Source: Nesterenkonia cremea
GTDB taxonomy: Bacteria; Actinomycetota; Actinomycetes; Actinomycetales; Micrococcaceae
Direction of reading: 5' to 3'
Assembly (NCBI RefSeq): GCF_014642675.1
Contig: NZ_BMIS01000012.1
Location: forward strand, 341-64,340
Length of the DNA stretch: 64,000 bases
Shown: positions 52,050 to 59,933 of the stretch, piece by piece
Layout of the letters: every line of letters starts with the position of its first letter
Position numbering within the stretch: the first letter of the stretch is position 1
The notes under the pieces: model-generated
Told to the model about the DNA's origin: nothing
What the model saw: the letters and a program-made list of their open reading frames with translations, nothing else
Database searches by the model: none
Program-made: the position numbers and the translations under genes

Positions 52050-52475
52050 TCATTCCAAGGCCTCAGGCGGGCCGGCGCGGGAGTCTCCGCTGGCAGGGAT
52101 CTCCGGCAGCGGCAGCCAGGAGGGATTCAGCGGGCTGACCTCCAGCAGATCCCGGCTGACCTCCACGGTGACTTCGGTGTCGAACTCTCCGCCCACGGAG
52201 CAGGAGCTCAGCTGTGCGCCGTTGGCGGCGGCCACCTCCTCGGCCAGAGTGCAGGGGTCCTCCGAGGTCAGGCCACGGGCGGCGTCGGCGCCGGCCAGGG
52301 CTGCCAGGTCTGCCGCACGAGCAGCCTGGGCCGCGGCCGTCGCCGACGCGCTGAGCAGGTGGACCAGTCCCACCAGCAGCACCAGGGCGGCGATCATCCC
52401 CAGGACCATCACGGTCCCGGAACCCCTCTCGGTGCCGCCGCGGGCGGGCACGGTGTCCGTCTCCCGCCCGCTCAT
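52050..52475 (-). CDS. Rv3654c-type TadE-like helicase-associated/pilus minor protein
   Basis: 141 residues. A short Arg/Glu-rich head with GSGTVMVLGMIAALVLLVGLVHLL in parts: the prepilin-like helix of the Rv3654c/TadG-like group. The segment ARAADLAALAGADAA follows it, as in TadG-type minor pilins. Two cysteines (DPCTLAEE, LSSCSVGG) can pair outside the cell. Its ATG overlaps the TadE stop by 4 bases. In mycobacteria the same gene order flp, tadE, Rv3654c follows tadC directly. Confidence 0.78.
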   Translation of the reverse strand: MSGRETDTVPARGGTERGSGTVMVLGMIAALVLLVGLVHLLSASATAAAQAARAADLAALAGADAARGLTSEDPCTLAEEVAAANGAQLSSCSVGGEFDTEVTVEVSRDLLEVSPLNPSWLPLPEIPASGDSRAGPPEALE

Positions 52476-52903
52476 GGTGAGTCCTCCGCCGCCGGGACAT
52501 GCTCGGTGCGCGCGCTGGCCTGGGCGGTCTGCTCCATATCCAGCTCCACCAGGCCCAGCAGCCGCACCGGCCGGGTCAGCTCCACATGGGAGTAGCTGCC
52601 GTCCTGGGAGATGGCCGTGCTGACCTCCTCTCCCGCCACGCGTGACGCAATCTGCTCCGCAGCGGCGGGATCCTCCCCTCGGGCCAGCTCACGGGCCGCC
52701 GCCCGGGCGCCCTCCTCCAGGGAGACCTGAGCGGCCCCGTGCATCCCCAGGCTCAGCAGCAGGCCCAGGATCAGCACGACGCCGGGCAGGGCTACAGCAA
52801 ACTCCGTGCTCACCGAGCCGCGCTCCGGCTCGGCGCAGCGGGACCTGTCATCAGCCTCCCCGCCGGTGCCTCCGCGCTCGCAGGCGCCGTCGAACTCACC
52901 CAT
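52472..52903 (-). CDS. tadE: TadE-family pilus assembly protein
   Basis: 143 residues. After an acidic and basic head, ERGSVSTEFAVALPGVVLILGLLL (in parts) is the TadE helix with the processed Glu at +5. The outer domain is short and ends with an acidic tail EHVPAAEDSP. TadE is a minor pseudopilin needed for Tad pilus assembly. It sits between the Flp pilin gene and the Rv3654c-like gene in a tight minus-strand cluster; the start at 52903 excludes a long frame that runs antisense over noncoding DNA. Confidence 0.82.
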   Translation of the reverse strand: MGEFDGACERGGTGGEADDRSRCAEPERGSVSTEFAVALPGVVLILGLLLSLGMHGAAQVSLEEGARAAARELARGEDPAAAEQIASRVAGEEVSTAISQDGSYSHVELTRPVRLLGLVELDMEQTAQASARTEHVPAAEDSP

Positions 52904-52935
52904 GCCGGTCCTCCTGCCCTCCACGGCGCTCAGCC

Positions 52936-53130
52936 TCAGTAGCTGAGCGCATTCTCCACGAGCCCGGACAGCAGGCCCTGCACAGTGTCCGAGGACAGCA
53001 CGGTGACCAGCAGGCCCGCGAAGCCCACCGCCGCGAGCATGACGATCCCGTACTCTGCGGTGGCCAGTCCTTCCTCCTCTGTGTGCAGCTGCGCCAGACT
53101 CGTCTCCGGGGCTCGGATGCTCTCTGTCAT
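52936..53130 (-). CDS. flp: Flp-type pilin (DUF4244)
   Basis: 64 residues. A short N-terminal leader ends in the prepilin-peptidase motif EEEGLATAEYG: cleavage after Gly leaves the TAEYGIVMLAAVGFAGLL helix typical of actinobacterial Flp pilins (DUF4244). The C-terminal half is short. No prepilin peptidase gene is in the window. Three in-frame ATGs exist (53151, 53139, 53130); 53130 has the best distance to AGAAGGA. It leads the minus-strand pilin cluster. Confidence 0.85.
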   Translation of the reverse strand: MTESIRAPETSLAQLHTEEEGLATAEYGIVMLAAVGFAGLLVTVLSSDTVQGLLSGLVENALSY

Positions 53131-53321
53131 CGCCCTCATTCCTTCTCCCATCGGGTTCCCTGCCCGCGGCTGCGGACAGCACCTCCAGCATCACCGCGGC
53201 AGCGGTGCTCGCAGCGGGATCGGGCCTGATCTGTGGAGCCCCGGGAGTGTCCCGACGCCGGCCGGCCCGGCTGTGGCGGAAACCTTCCGTCCTCAGCACG
53301 ACTCAAACCAGCCCGCAGCGC

Positions 53322-53362
53322 AAAAAAGGAGGGGCGGCCCGCATTCAGCGGACCGCCCCTCC
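53322..53362 (-). terminator. Rho-independent terminator of metNIQ
   Basis: On the minus strand a 15-bp stem (GGAGGGGCGG... with one G-U pair) closes a 5-base loop and is followed by six T. It lies 46 bases after the metQ stop at 53408. Confidence 0.92.
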
Positions 53363-53407
53363 TCCACAGGGACCAGCTCAGTCGGAGCTCAGTGCAGCTT
53401 CTGAAGA

Positions 53408-54265
53408 TCAGAAGGCTGCGACGACCTCGTCGTCCTGCCAGGTCTCCTCGATGTACTCGCGGACCTCGTCGGAGCGCAGCAGCTCGTCCAAGGTCTGAAT
53501 GGCCTCGTGGTCCTCGTCCACGGAACGAGCTGCCAGGAAGTTGGCGTAGGGGTTGTCCTCAGCGGATTCGACCAGCAGACCGTCCTCCGCCGGGGTCAGC
53601 CCGGCCTCCAGGGCGAAGTTGCCGTTGATCACTGCGGCGTCCACATCGTCCAGAGTGCGGGTCAGAGACGAGGCATCGGCCTCCGTGAACTCGAAGCTCT
53701 GCGGGTTGTCCTCCACGTCGTTGAAAGTGGCAGTGTCCACGTTGATGCCCTCAGCCAGGGTGATCAGACCCGCTTCCTGGAGCAGCACCAGGCCCCGGGC
53801 CTGGTTGGAGGGGTCATTGTTCAACGCGATGGTGGCGCCGTCGGGGAGGTCCTCGACGTCCTCGTGCTGGCTGGAGTACAGCGCGAAGGGCTCGATGTGG
53901 ACATCCTCGAAGCGGACGATGTCGTAGCCGTTCTCCTCCACCTCGCTGTCGAACCAGGGCTCGTGCTGGAAGAAGTTGGCGTTGAGGTCGCCGTCGTTCA
54001 GGGCCTCATTGGGGATCTGGTAGTCGTCGAACTCCTCGATCTCCAGGTCGAGTCCGGCTTCCTCGGCCAGGTTCTCGTCCACGAACTCCAGGATGGCCGC
54101 ATGCGGGGCGGGGGAGGCGCCCACGGTCAGTGTGGTGATGCCGTCCTCGGCCTCGCCGATGGTGGACTCATCGTCGCCGCCGGCCAGACCGCAGGAGGTC
54201 AGGGCGAGGGTCGCGGCGGATGCGGCGGCGAGGCTCAGCCTCCGGTGGGTGCGGGTATGGGACAT
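53408..54265 (-). CDS. metQ: MetQ-type methionine-binding lipoprotein
   Basis: 285 residues. The NLPA lipoprotein family delivers D/L-methionine to the MetNI transporter. A signal peptide ends in LTSC with Cys25 as the lipidated residue. The mature fold shows TTLTVGASPAPHAAILEFV, DYQIPNEALNDGDLNANFFQHEP in parts, and NDPSNQARGLVLL. It is very acidic. The order metN-metI-metQ on the minus strand is standard, and a strong terminator follows the stop. Confidence 0.93.
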   Translation of the reverse strand: MSHTRTHRRLSLAAASAATLALTSCGLAGGDDESTIGEAEDGITTLTVGASPAPHAAILEFVDENLAEEAGLDLEIEEFDDYQIPNEALNDGDLNANFFQHEPWFDSEVEENGYDIVRFEDVHIEPFALYSSQHEDVEDLPDGATIALNNDPSNQARGLVLLQEAGLITLAEGINVDTATFNDVEDNPQSFEFTEADASSLTRTLDDVDAAVINGNFALEAGLTPAEDGLLVESAEDNPYANFLAARSVDEDHEAIQTLDELLRSDEVREYIEETWQDDEVVAAF

Positions 54266-54318
54266 AGCAGGACCTCTTTCGTACGAAGGGATGGTGATGC
54301 GTGGAGTCGAGGGCCGGA

Positions 54319-54999
54319 TCAGCGGTGATCGAGCCGTCGGGCGATGAAGTTTCCGGTGTACTGGACCGCGGTCACGATCACGACCAGCAGGATCACGCAG
54401 ATCAGCATGACGTCGGCCTGGTAGCGGTTGTAGCCGTAGTTGATGGCCAGCTGGCCCAGGCCGCCGCCGCCCACAGCGCCGGCCATGGCGGTGAAGCTGA
54501 TCAGGGTCACCAGGGTGATGGTCAGGCCGCCGATGATCCCGGGCAGGCCCTCACGCAGCAGCACGTTCCAGGTGACGTGCAGATCGGAGGCGCCCATCAT
54601 GCGCACCGCCTCCACCTTGCCCCAGGAGACCTCGCGCAGAGAGTTCTCCACCATGCGGGCGAAGAACGGGATGGCGCCCACGGTCAGCGGCACCACGGCG
54701 GCCTCCCAGCCGATGGCGGTGCCCACGATCAACCGGGTGAAGGGGATGATCCAGAGCATCAGGACGATGAACGGCACCGCGCGGCCGAAGTCCACCACCA
54801 GGCTGAGCGCCCGGTACAGCGGGCTCATCGGGTTCAGGCCTTTGGGCCCCAGGTTGTGCAGCAGCACGCCCAGCGGCAGTCCGAACAGGACGGTGAAGAA
54901 GCCGGTGGCCAGCGTCATGTAGAGCGTCTCGAGGACGGCCTCGAGCAGCTGGTTCTCCACCACCGGGTTGTTGAGCCAGCGTTCTTCGGCGAGCAGCAT
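54319..54999 (-). CDS. metI: Methionine ABC transporter permease
   Basis: 226 residues with five to six helices in the MetI pattern. The EAA coupling loop is EVSWGKVEAVRMMGAS, and GLPLGVLLHNLG and GAVGGGGLGQLAINYGYNRYQ occur as in known MetI proteins. It pairs as a homodimer with two MetN. The ATG shares one base with the metN stop (TGATG), so translation is coupled. It ends 53 bases before metQ. Confidence 0.95.
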   Translation of the reverse strand: MLLAEERWLNNPVVENQLLEAVLETLYMTLATGFFTVLFGLPLGVLLHNLGPKGLNPMSPLYRALSLVVDFGRAVPFIVLMLWIIPFTRLIVGTAIGWEAAVVPLTVGAIPFFARMVENSLREVSWGKVEAVRMMGASDLHVTWNVLLREGLPGIIGGLTITLVTLISFTAMAGAVGGGGLGQLAINYGYNRYQADVMLICVILLVVIVTAVQYTGNFIARRLDHR

Positions 55000-56024
55000 C
55001 AGGCCTCCTCCTCCTTCAGGCCGGCCTCGGTCTCCAGAGCGGCGGCAGTGGTCAGCTCGGCGTGCAGTCCGGCGTCGGTGAGGACCTGAAGCGTCTTCTG
55101 CGCGGTGGAGGAGTCCTCAGGACGGATGTGCAGCCGGCCGACCTGGCGGCCCTGGATGGTCTCGATGGAGCCTGCCTCCACGCGGGTGGGCAGGCCGTTG
55201 CGGCTGAGCAGGCTGAACAGATCGCCGAAGTGGCCGATCGTCCCGGACTCGGTCAGCAGCACCTCGATCAGCTGTGCGCCCGGCTGCAGCGCGGAGGTCG
55301 GGGGCAGTGAGATGAGCTCCTTGGACAGCGGTGAGCTGCGGTCGGAGATGACGTCGAGCAGCGGGCCGCTGCGCGCGATGCTGCCTTCGTCCAGCAGGGA
55401 GACGGCGTCGCAGATCTCGCGGACCACGGACATCTCGTGGGTGATGATGATGACGGTGATGCCCAGCCGGTCGCGCAGCTGGCCGATCAGCTCCAGGATC
55501 TGCCGGGTGGTCGTGGAATCCAGTGCGGAGGTCGGCTCGTCGCAGAGCAGCACACCCGGCTCGGCGGCCAGGGCGCGGGCGATGCCCACACGCTGCTTCT
55601 GCCCGCCGGAGAGCTGGGAGGGGTAGTTGTCTGCGCGGTCGGACAGGCCCACCAGCTCCAGCAGTTCGGCCACTCGGCGTCTGCGCTCAGCCTTCGGCAC
55701 CCGAGCGATCTCCAGCGGGTGTGCGATGTTCTTGGCGGCGGTGCGTGAGTCCAGCAGATTCACGTGCTGGAACACCATGCCGATGCTGCGCCGGGCTGCT
55801 ATGAGCTCGGCGCCGCGGGCGGCGGTCAGATCGACGCCGTCGATGCTGATCTGCCCTTCGGTCACGTCCTCCAGCCCGGTCAGGCAACGGATGAGGGTGG
55901 ACTTTCCTGCGCCGGAGCGCCCCACGATGCCGTGGATCTCACCTGCGGGGATGTGTAGGTTCACCGAGTTGAGCGCGGTCACCCCACCGGGATAGACCTT
56001 GCTGACCTCGTTCAGCTCAATCAC
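54999..56024 (-). CDS. metN: Methionine ABC transporter ATP-binding protein
   Basis: 341 residues. The ATPase domain has GRSGAGKST, LSGGQKQRVGIARALA, LLCDEPTSALD and ITHEMSVV, all intact. The C-terminal 90 residues are the NIL domain that binds methionine and feeds back on transport. The GTG at 56024 has AAGGAA 10 bases upstream. The preceding 200 bases form a structured leader, unlike the leaderless genes nearby, which suggests control by RNA. Confidence 0.95.
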   Translation of the reverse strand: MIELNEVSKVYPGGVTALNSVNLHIPAGEIHGIVGRSGAGKSTLIRCLTGLEDVTEGQISIDGVDLTAARGAELIAARRSIGMVFQHVNLLDSRTAAKNIAHPLEIARVPKAERRRRVAELLELVGLSDRADNYPSQLSGGQKQRVGIARALAAEPGVLLCDEPTSALDSTTTRQILELIGQLRDRLGITVIIITHEMSVVREICDAVSLLDEGSIARSGPLLDVISDRSSPLSKELISLPPTSALQPGAQLIEVLLTESGTIGHFGDLFSLLSRNGLPTRVEAGSIETIQGRQVGRLHIRPEDSSTAQKTLQVLTDAGLHAELTTAAALETEAGLKEEEA

Positions 56025-56225
56025 GCCGAACGGTTCCTTCCGTGTGCTCTTGTCTGCTCCAGTCAGTACCTGCGCAGGCGGGGTGACGCTCTGGCCGGTG
56101 AAAGCAGACCGCTTCGTGATCCGGAACCACCCGTGAACATGGGGTTGGTGAGCGGCGTTGAACGGATCCTGCGAGCCCGGTGCGGGGTTTCCGTCCAGGA
56201 CTCATCGCCGCTGCTCGTGAAGCAG
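56025..56225 (-). promoter_or_regulatory. Structured 5' leader of metNIQ, possible riboswitch
   Basis: On the transcribed strand the leader has a three-step hairpin: AGCGGCG (complement at 56151-56157), then ACGGA/TCCGT (56162-56166 with 56190-56194), then CCCG-N3-CGGG (56176-56186). Next to the ribosome site is a perfect GTCTGCT/AGCAGAC stem (56103-56109 with 56052-56058). A GATCCG at 56163-56168 can pair alternatively with 56118-56123. I see none of the SAM-I or SAM-IV conserved core. The position before methionine uptake genes suggests ligand sensing, but this is unproven. Confidence 0.45.
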
Positions 56226-56231
56226 ATATTC

Positions 56232-56260
56232 AGGGTAGCGGATGACTGAAGAGTTCGTCA
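56232..56260 (-). promoter_or_regulatory. Promoter of metNIQ
   Basis: On the minus strand TGACGA (56255-56260), a 17-base spacer and TACCCT (56232-56237) form a good vegetative promoter. Transcription would start near 56225, about 200 bases before the metN GTG. Confidence 0.5.
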
Positions 56261-58630
56261 TGTCGTTGTGACAGATGCCAACAGGGCCTCCAGCAGATGC
56301 AGCGCCGCGACCTTCTCCAACGGCGAGTTCTTATTGCCGCACTTCGGCGACTGTACGCAGCTGGGGCAGCCGGATTCGCAGGGGCAGCTGCGGATGGTGG
56401 CCGCCGTGGTGTGGATCCACTGCTCGGCCAGCTCATAGCCGCGCTCAGCGAATCCGGCCCCGCCGGGGTGGCCGTCATAGACGAAGATCGTGGGCTGCTC
56501 GGTGTCCCGGTGCAGCGCCGTGGAGACTCCGCCGATGTCCCAGCGGTCGCCCGAGGTCAGCAGCGGCAGCAGCCCGATCATCGCGTGCTCGGCGGCATGC
56601 AGGGCGCCGGGGATGTGCTCCGGGATCACGCCGGCCTCCGAGAGTGCGGTCTCCGGGGCGGTGATCCACATGGCCTGGGTGCGCAGCGTCGACGGCGGCA
56701 GGTCCAGCGGCTCATCGGAGAGCACCTCCGAGGTGCCCAGGGCCTTGCGCTGGAACCCGACGACGGCGCTGGTCACCTCCACCGTCCCGGTATGGATCCC
56801 GTAGCGCTCCCACAGTGCGGAGTCCGAGGTCTGAAGCACCTCGATGGAGGTGGTCTCCCGGGCCTGGGTGTAATACTGCGGATTCACCGCAGAGACCAGC
56901 ACGACGCCGTCCTGCTGATCCAGGTCCTCCACCAGATGGCTGCGGCCCTGATGGACATAGATCGCCCCCGGGTGGGCCTGCGGCTGGGCCTGGGCGGAGC
57001 CCATGTCCCCGATCACCGAGCCGGATTCGGCGTCGACGATCGTGTAGGGCCCGCCGCCGTCGGAGCGCAGCTTCACCCAGTCGGCCGCGCTGGCGTCGTC
57101 GTGGGCGAAGAACCAGCCGCGCGGCCGGCGTCGCAGATGTCCCTGCTCGGTGAGCGAGTCCAGCAGCCAGCGTCCGGCCGGGAAGAGGGACGTGTCATCG
57201 GACTCATCCGGGGCGATGGGCAGCTCCTGGGCGGCCGCCAGCAGATGCGGAGCGGCCACATGCGGATTGGCCGGATCGGTGACCGCATCCTCGATGGCCG
57301 CCTCGAAGATCGCTTCCGGGTGGCTGAGCAGATAGGTGTCCAGCGGGTCGTCGCCGGCCACGAAGAAGGCTGCGCCGCGCTGGGCGGAGCCGTCGGCCGC
57401 GGGGCGTCCGGCCCGGCCCAGCTGCTGGAAGAAGGAGGCGCGGGTGCCGGGCCAGCCGGCGATCAGCACCACGTCCAGCCCGGAGATGTCGATGCCCAGC
57501 TCCAGCGCCGGAGTCGAGGCTACGCCCAGCAGCCGTCCGGCGCGCAGGGCGTCCTCCAGCTCGCGCCGCTCCTCCTTCAGATAGCCGGAGCGGTAGGCGG
57601 CCACCCGGTCGGTCAGCTCGCGGTCCACCTCCATCAGCTGATCGGAGGCGATCTGTGCGATGGTCTCGGCCCCGCGCCGGGATCTGATGAAGGAGAGCGT
57701 GCGGTATCCGGCCACCACCAGGTCGGTCATCAGATCGGCGGCCTCCACGGTGAGGCTGCGTTTGAGCGGGGCATCGTTGTCCCCGGTGGCCTCTGAGGGT
57801 GAGGACTCCCAGAGGTAGACGTCCACCGCCTCATGGGGCGAGCCGTCCTCGGTCACCGCCGCCACGTGCTGCCCCTGGGCGCCGATCAGTCGCCCGAAGG
57901 AGGCCGCCGGATCCCCGCTGGTGGCGCTGGCCCCGGCGAAGACGGGGTTGCCGCCATAGTGCGCGCAGACCCGCCGCAGCCGGCGCATCAGCAGGGCGAT
58001 ATGCGAGCCGAAGATCCCGCGGAAGCTGTGCGCCTCATCGATGATCACGTACCGCAGCCGGGAGAAGAACCGCGCCCAGGCCCGGTGGTTGGGCAGGATG
58101 CCCACGTTGAGCATGTCTGGATTGGTCAGCACCACATTGGCGTGCTGGCGCACCCAGCGGCGCTCCTCATGATCGGTGTCTCCGTCGTAGGACGCTGGCC
58201 GCACCCCACCGGCCGGGCCGGCCGGTCCGATGGCCTCGGCCAGCTCGGTGAGTGCATCCAGCTGGTCGGCCGCCAGCGCCTTGGTGGGGGAGAGGTAGAG
58301 GACGGTGGCCCCGGTGGGTCCGGCCTCGGCGCCGCAGATCGCCGAGAGCCCGGGCAGCTGGGTGCCCAGCGACTTTCCGGAGGCGGTGCCGGTGGCCAGG
58401 ATGACGTGGCGTCCGGCGTGCAGCGCCTCGGCGGCCTGGACCTGGTGGGTGTAGAGGCCGGTGACGCCCACCTGCCGGTAGCCGGCGCGGAGCTCTGGGG
58501 GCACCCAGCCCGGCCAGTCGGTCCGCTGGGCCTGGCGTGCGGGCAGCGTCTGGACATGGCGGAGTCGGCTCTCCTCGCCCACCTGGGTGGGGAGGCCGGC
58601 ACGCTGGAGCAGATCGTAGGCGTCAGTCAC
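56258..58630 (-). CDS. SF2 DEAD/DEAH helicase with DUF1998 (SftH/Rv3649 type)
   Basis: 790 residues. Helicase motifs in order: ATGTASGKSLGTQLPG (I), LYLSPTKALAADQL (Ia), VLTNPDMLN, VIIDEAHSFRG (II), AGASATSGDP (III), then SFIRSRRGAE, ASTPALELGIDISGLD (V) and QQLGRAGRPAADG (VI). The C-terminal DUF1998 part ends with four cysteines, CPCESGCPSCVQSPKCGN. Mycobacterium smegmatis SftH, a member of this clade, is a 3'-5' DNA translocase. In mycobacteria the gene lies between the tad/flp cluster and topA, as here. The GTG at 58630 has a TACGCT box 8 bases upstream. Confidence 0.92.
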   Translation of the reverse strand: MTDAYDLLQRAGLPTQVGEESRLRHVQTLPARQAQRTDWPGWVPPELRAGYRQVGVTGLYTHQVQAAEALHAGRHVILATGTASGKSLGTQLPGLSAICGAEAGPTGATVLYLSPTKALAADQLDALTELAEAIGPAGPAGGVRPASYDGDTDHEERRWVRQHANVVLTNPDMLNVGILPNHRAWARFFSRLRYVIIDEAHSFRGIFGSHIALLMRRLRRVCAHYGGNPVFAGASATSGDPAASFGRLIGAQGQHVAAVTEDGSPHEAVDVYLWESSPSEATGDNDAPLKRSLTVEAADLMTDLVVAGYRTLSFIRSRRGAETIAQIASDQLMEVDRELTDRVAAYRSGYLKEERRELEDALRAGRLLGVASTPALELGIDISGLDVVLIAGWPGTRASFFQQLGRAGRPAADGSAQRGAAFFVAGDDPLDTYLLSHPEAIFEAAIEDAVTDPANPHVAAPHLLAAAQELPIAPDESDDTSLFPAGRWLLDSLTEQGHLRRRPRGWFFAHDDASAADWVKLRSDGGGPYTIVDAESGSVIGDMGSAQAQPQAHPGAIYVHQGRSHLVEDLDQQDGVVLVSAVNPQYYTQARETTSIEVLQTSDSALWERYGIHTGTVEVTSAVVGFQRKALGTSEVLSDEPLDLPPSTLRTQAMWITAPETALSEAGVIPEHIPGALHAAEHAMIGLLPLLTSGDRWDIGGVSTALHRDTEQPTIFVYDGHPGGAGFAERGYELAEQWIHTTAATIRSCPCESGCPSCVQSPKCGNKNSPLEKVAALHLLEALLASVTTT

Positions 58631-58638
58631 TGAGGAAC

Positions 58639-58644
58639 AGCGTA
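58639..58644 (-). promoter_or_regulatory. -10 box of the helicase gene (leaderless)
   Basis: TACGCT on the minus strand with 8 bases to the GTG at 58630. Confidence 0.35.
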
Positions 58645-58685
58645 CCGATCAGCTCGGCGTTCCGGACTCCAGCCGGACGGCCCGC

Positions 58686-59735
58686 TCAGGCCGTGGCGCC
58701 CAGGGCGGTGATGTTCTCCGGCAGGCGCTCGTTGTTGCCGTACATGAAGTGGTTGCTCATGTTCTCGGAGAACCGGCTGGCCTCAGTGGTCCGCCCCACC
58801 GCCTCGGCCACCTGGCGGATGTGCATGGGCGAGGCCCCGCAGCAGACGCCTAGGTAGTTCACTCCCAGCTCAAAGGACTCCTGGGCCCAGGCGCCGAGCT
58901 CATAGCGGTTGAGGAACAGCGGATCCAGTGCGGTGGGGAAGGTGCGCCCATGCGGCGAGGGCACCGAGGCCCGCACATCGGAGAGGTTGAAGAAGGTGGG
59001 CTCCTCCGGCGTCGTCCGGTAGGGGATCGGCAGCGCGCCCACATGGCAGGAGACCTTCTCTCGGATCTGGCGCAGCCAGGACTGGATGGTCTCGGGGCCC
59101 CGGAAGCAGTTGAGCCCGACCACATCGGCGCCGCCCTGCTCCAGGCGCTGCGCGGTCTCCACGACGCCGACGCCGTCGGCCATCTCCTCGGAGGCCATCG
59201 GCGCCAGGGTCAGCACCACCTGCAGGCCGCTGGCCTTGGCCACCGCCAGGGCGGTCAGCGCCTCGCCGGCGTAGTAGAAGGTCTCGCCGACGATGATGTC
59301 GGCGCCCTCCTCCACGGCCCAGCCGACCATCTCCTCGAACATGGCCCGGACCTCGGCCTGCTTGGCCGGGTCTGCGGGATCCCAGATGTTCGAGTTGGAG
59401 ATGTTGCCGGCCATCAGATCGCCGGGGCGGGCGTCGGCCACCTCGCGGGCGATCTGCAGCGCGGAGCGGTTCAGCGGCTCCAACAGATCCTCTTTGCCGA
59501 TGACCCGCATCTTCTCGCGGTGGCCGTTATAGGTGAAGGCCTCCACGATGTCGGATCCGGCGCGCTGGAAGTCCACATGCAGGGACCTCAGTGCCTCGGG
59601 GAACTCCAGGGCGACCTCGGGGACGAATTCGCCGGCGCTGAGGTAGCCGCGGCGCTCGAGCTCGAAGAGGAAGCCTTCGGCGCAGATGATGGGACCGGCG
59701 TCGAGCCGTTCGGACAGAGAGACGGGGGCGGTCAT
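58686..59735 (-). CDS. Homocysteine/betaine-homocysteine S-methyltransferase family protein
   Basis: 349 residues. A TIM-barrel methyltransferase that uses zinc-bound thiolate. The zinc ligands are visible: GLNCFRGP (Cys) and GVCCGASP (Cys-Cys). EAFTYNGHREK and VGETFYYAGEAL match the BHMT-like branch rather than MmuM. The methyl donor (betaine or a sulfonium) is not certain. The ATG at 59735 has AAGGAG 5 bases upstream; the GTG at 59738 is less suitable. The metNIQ operon 2.7 kb away gives a local methionine theme. A palindrome lies about 130 bases upstream. Confidence 0.88.
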   Translation of the reverse strand: MTAPVSLSERLDAGPIICAEGFLFELERRGYLSAGEFVPEVALEFPEALRSLHVDFQRAGSDIVEAFTYNGHREKMRVIGKEDLLEPLNRSALQIAREVADARPGDLMAGNISNSNIWDPADPAKQAEVRAMFEEMVGWAVEEGADIIVGETFYYAGEALTALAVAKASGLQVVLTLAPMASEEMADGVGVVETAQRLEQGGADVVGLNCFRGPETIQSWLRQIREKVSCHVGALPIPYRTTPEEPTFFNLSDVRASVPSPHGRTFPTALDPLFLNRYELGAWAQESFELGVNYLGVCCGASPMHIRQVAEAVGRTTEASRFSENMSNHFMYGNNERLPENITALGATA

Positions 59736-59864
59736 CACCGCTCCTTTCAGTCGTGGGACATGAAGCTGTCACACAGCAGGAGCGGCCGAGGCGAGGCCTC
59801 GCTTTGCAGGGCGGCTCCGCAGAATGCGGAACTCCCTTACGGCCGTGAACTTTTTGAATATTTC

Positions 59865-59877
59865 GTGACAGTGTCAC
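59865..59877. promoter_or_regulatory. 13-bp palindrome upstream of the homocysteine methyltransferase gene
   Basis: GTGACA-G-TGTCAC is perfect. It lies in the 198-base gap between the GNAT stop and the methyltransferase start. Its GTGA-N5-TCAC spacing is one base short of a Crp box, so Crp binding is doubtful. The same gap holds GCGAGGCCTCGC, a 12-bp palindrome, and a TCCGC/GCGGA hairpin, so the leader may be structured. Confidence 0.4.
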
Positions 59878-59933
59878 CAAATATACCGGAACATCGCCCA
59901 CGCTGTGACGATATGTTCAGGTGGGTGGCGACC

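Noticed and set aside
56017-56205. 62-codon minus-strand open frame in the metN leader
   Set aside because: Residue composition is not protein-like, it overlaps the metN start out of frame, and the same bases form strong RNA stems.
56025-56225. SAM-I or SAM-IV riboswitch
   Set aside because: The conserved GGCAACC core and SAM-IV flanking elements are absent; kept only as an unassigned structured leader.
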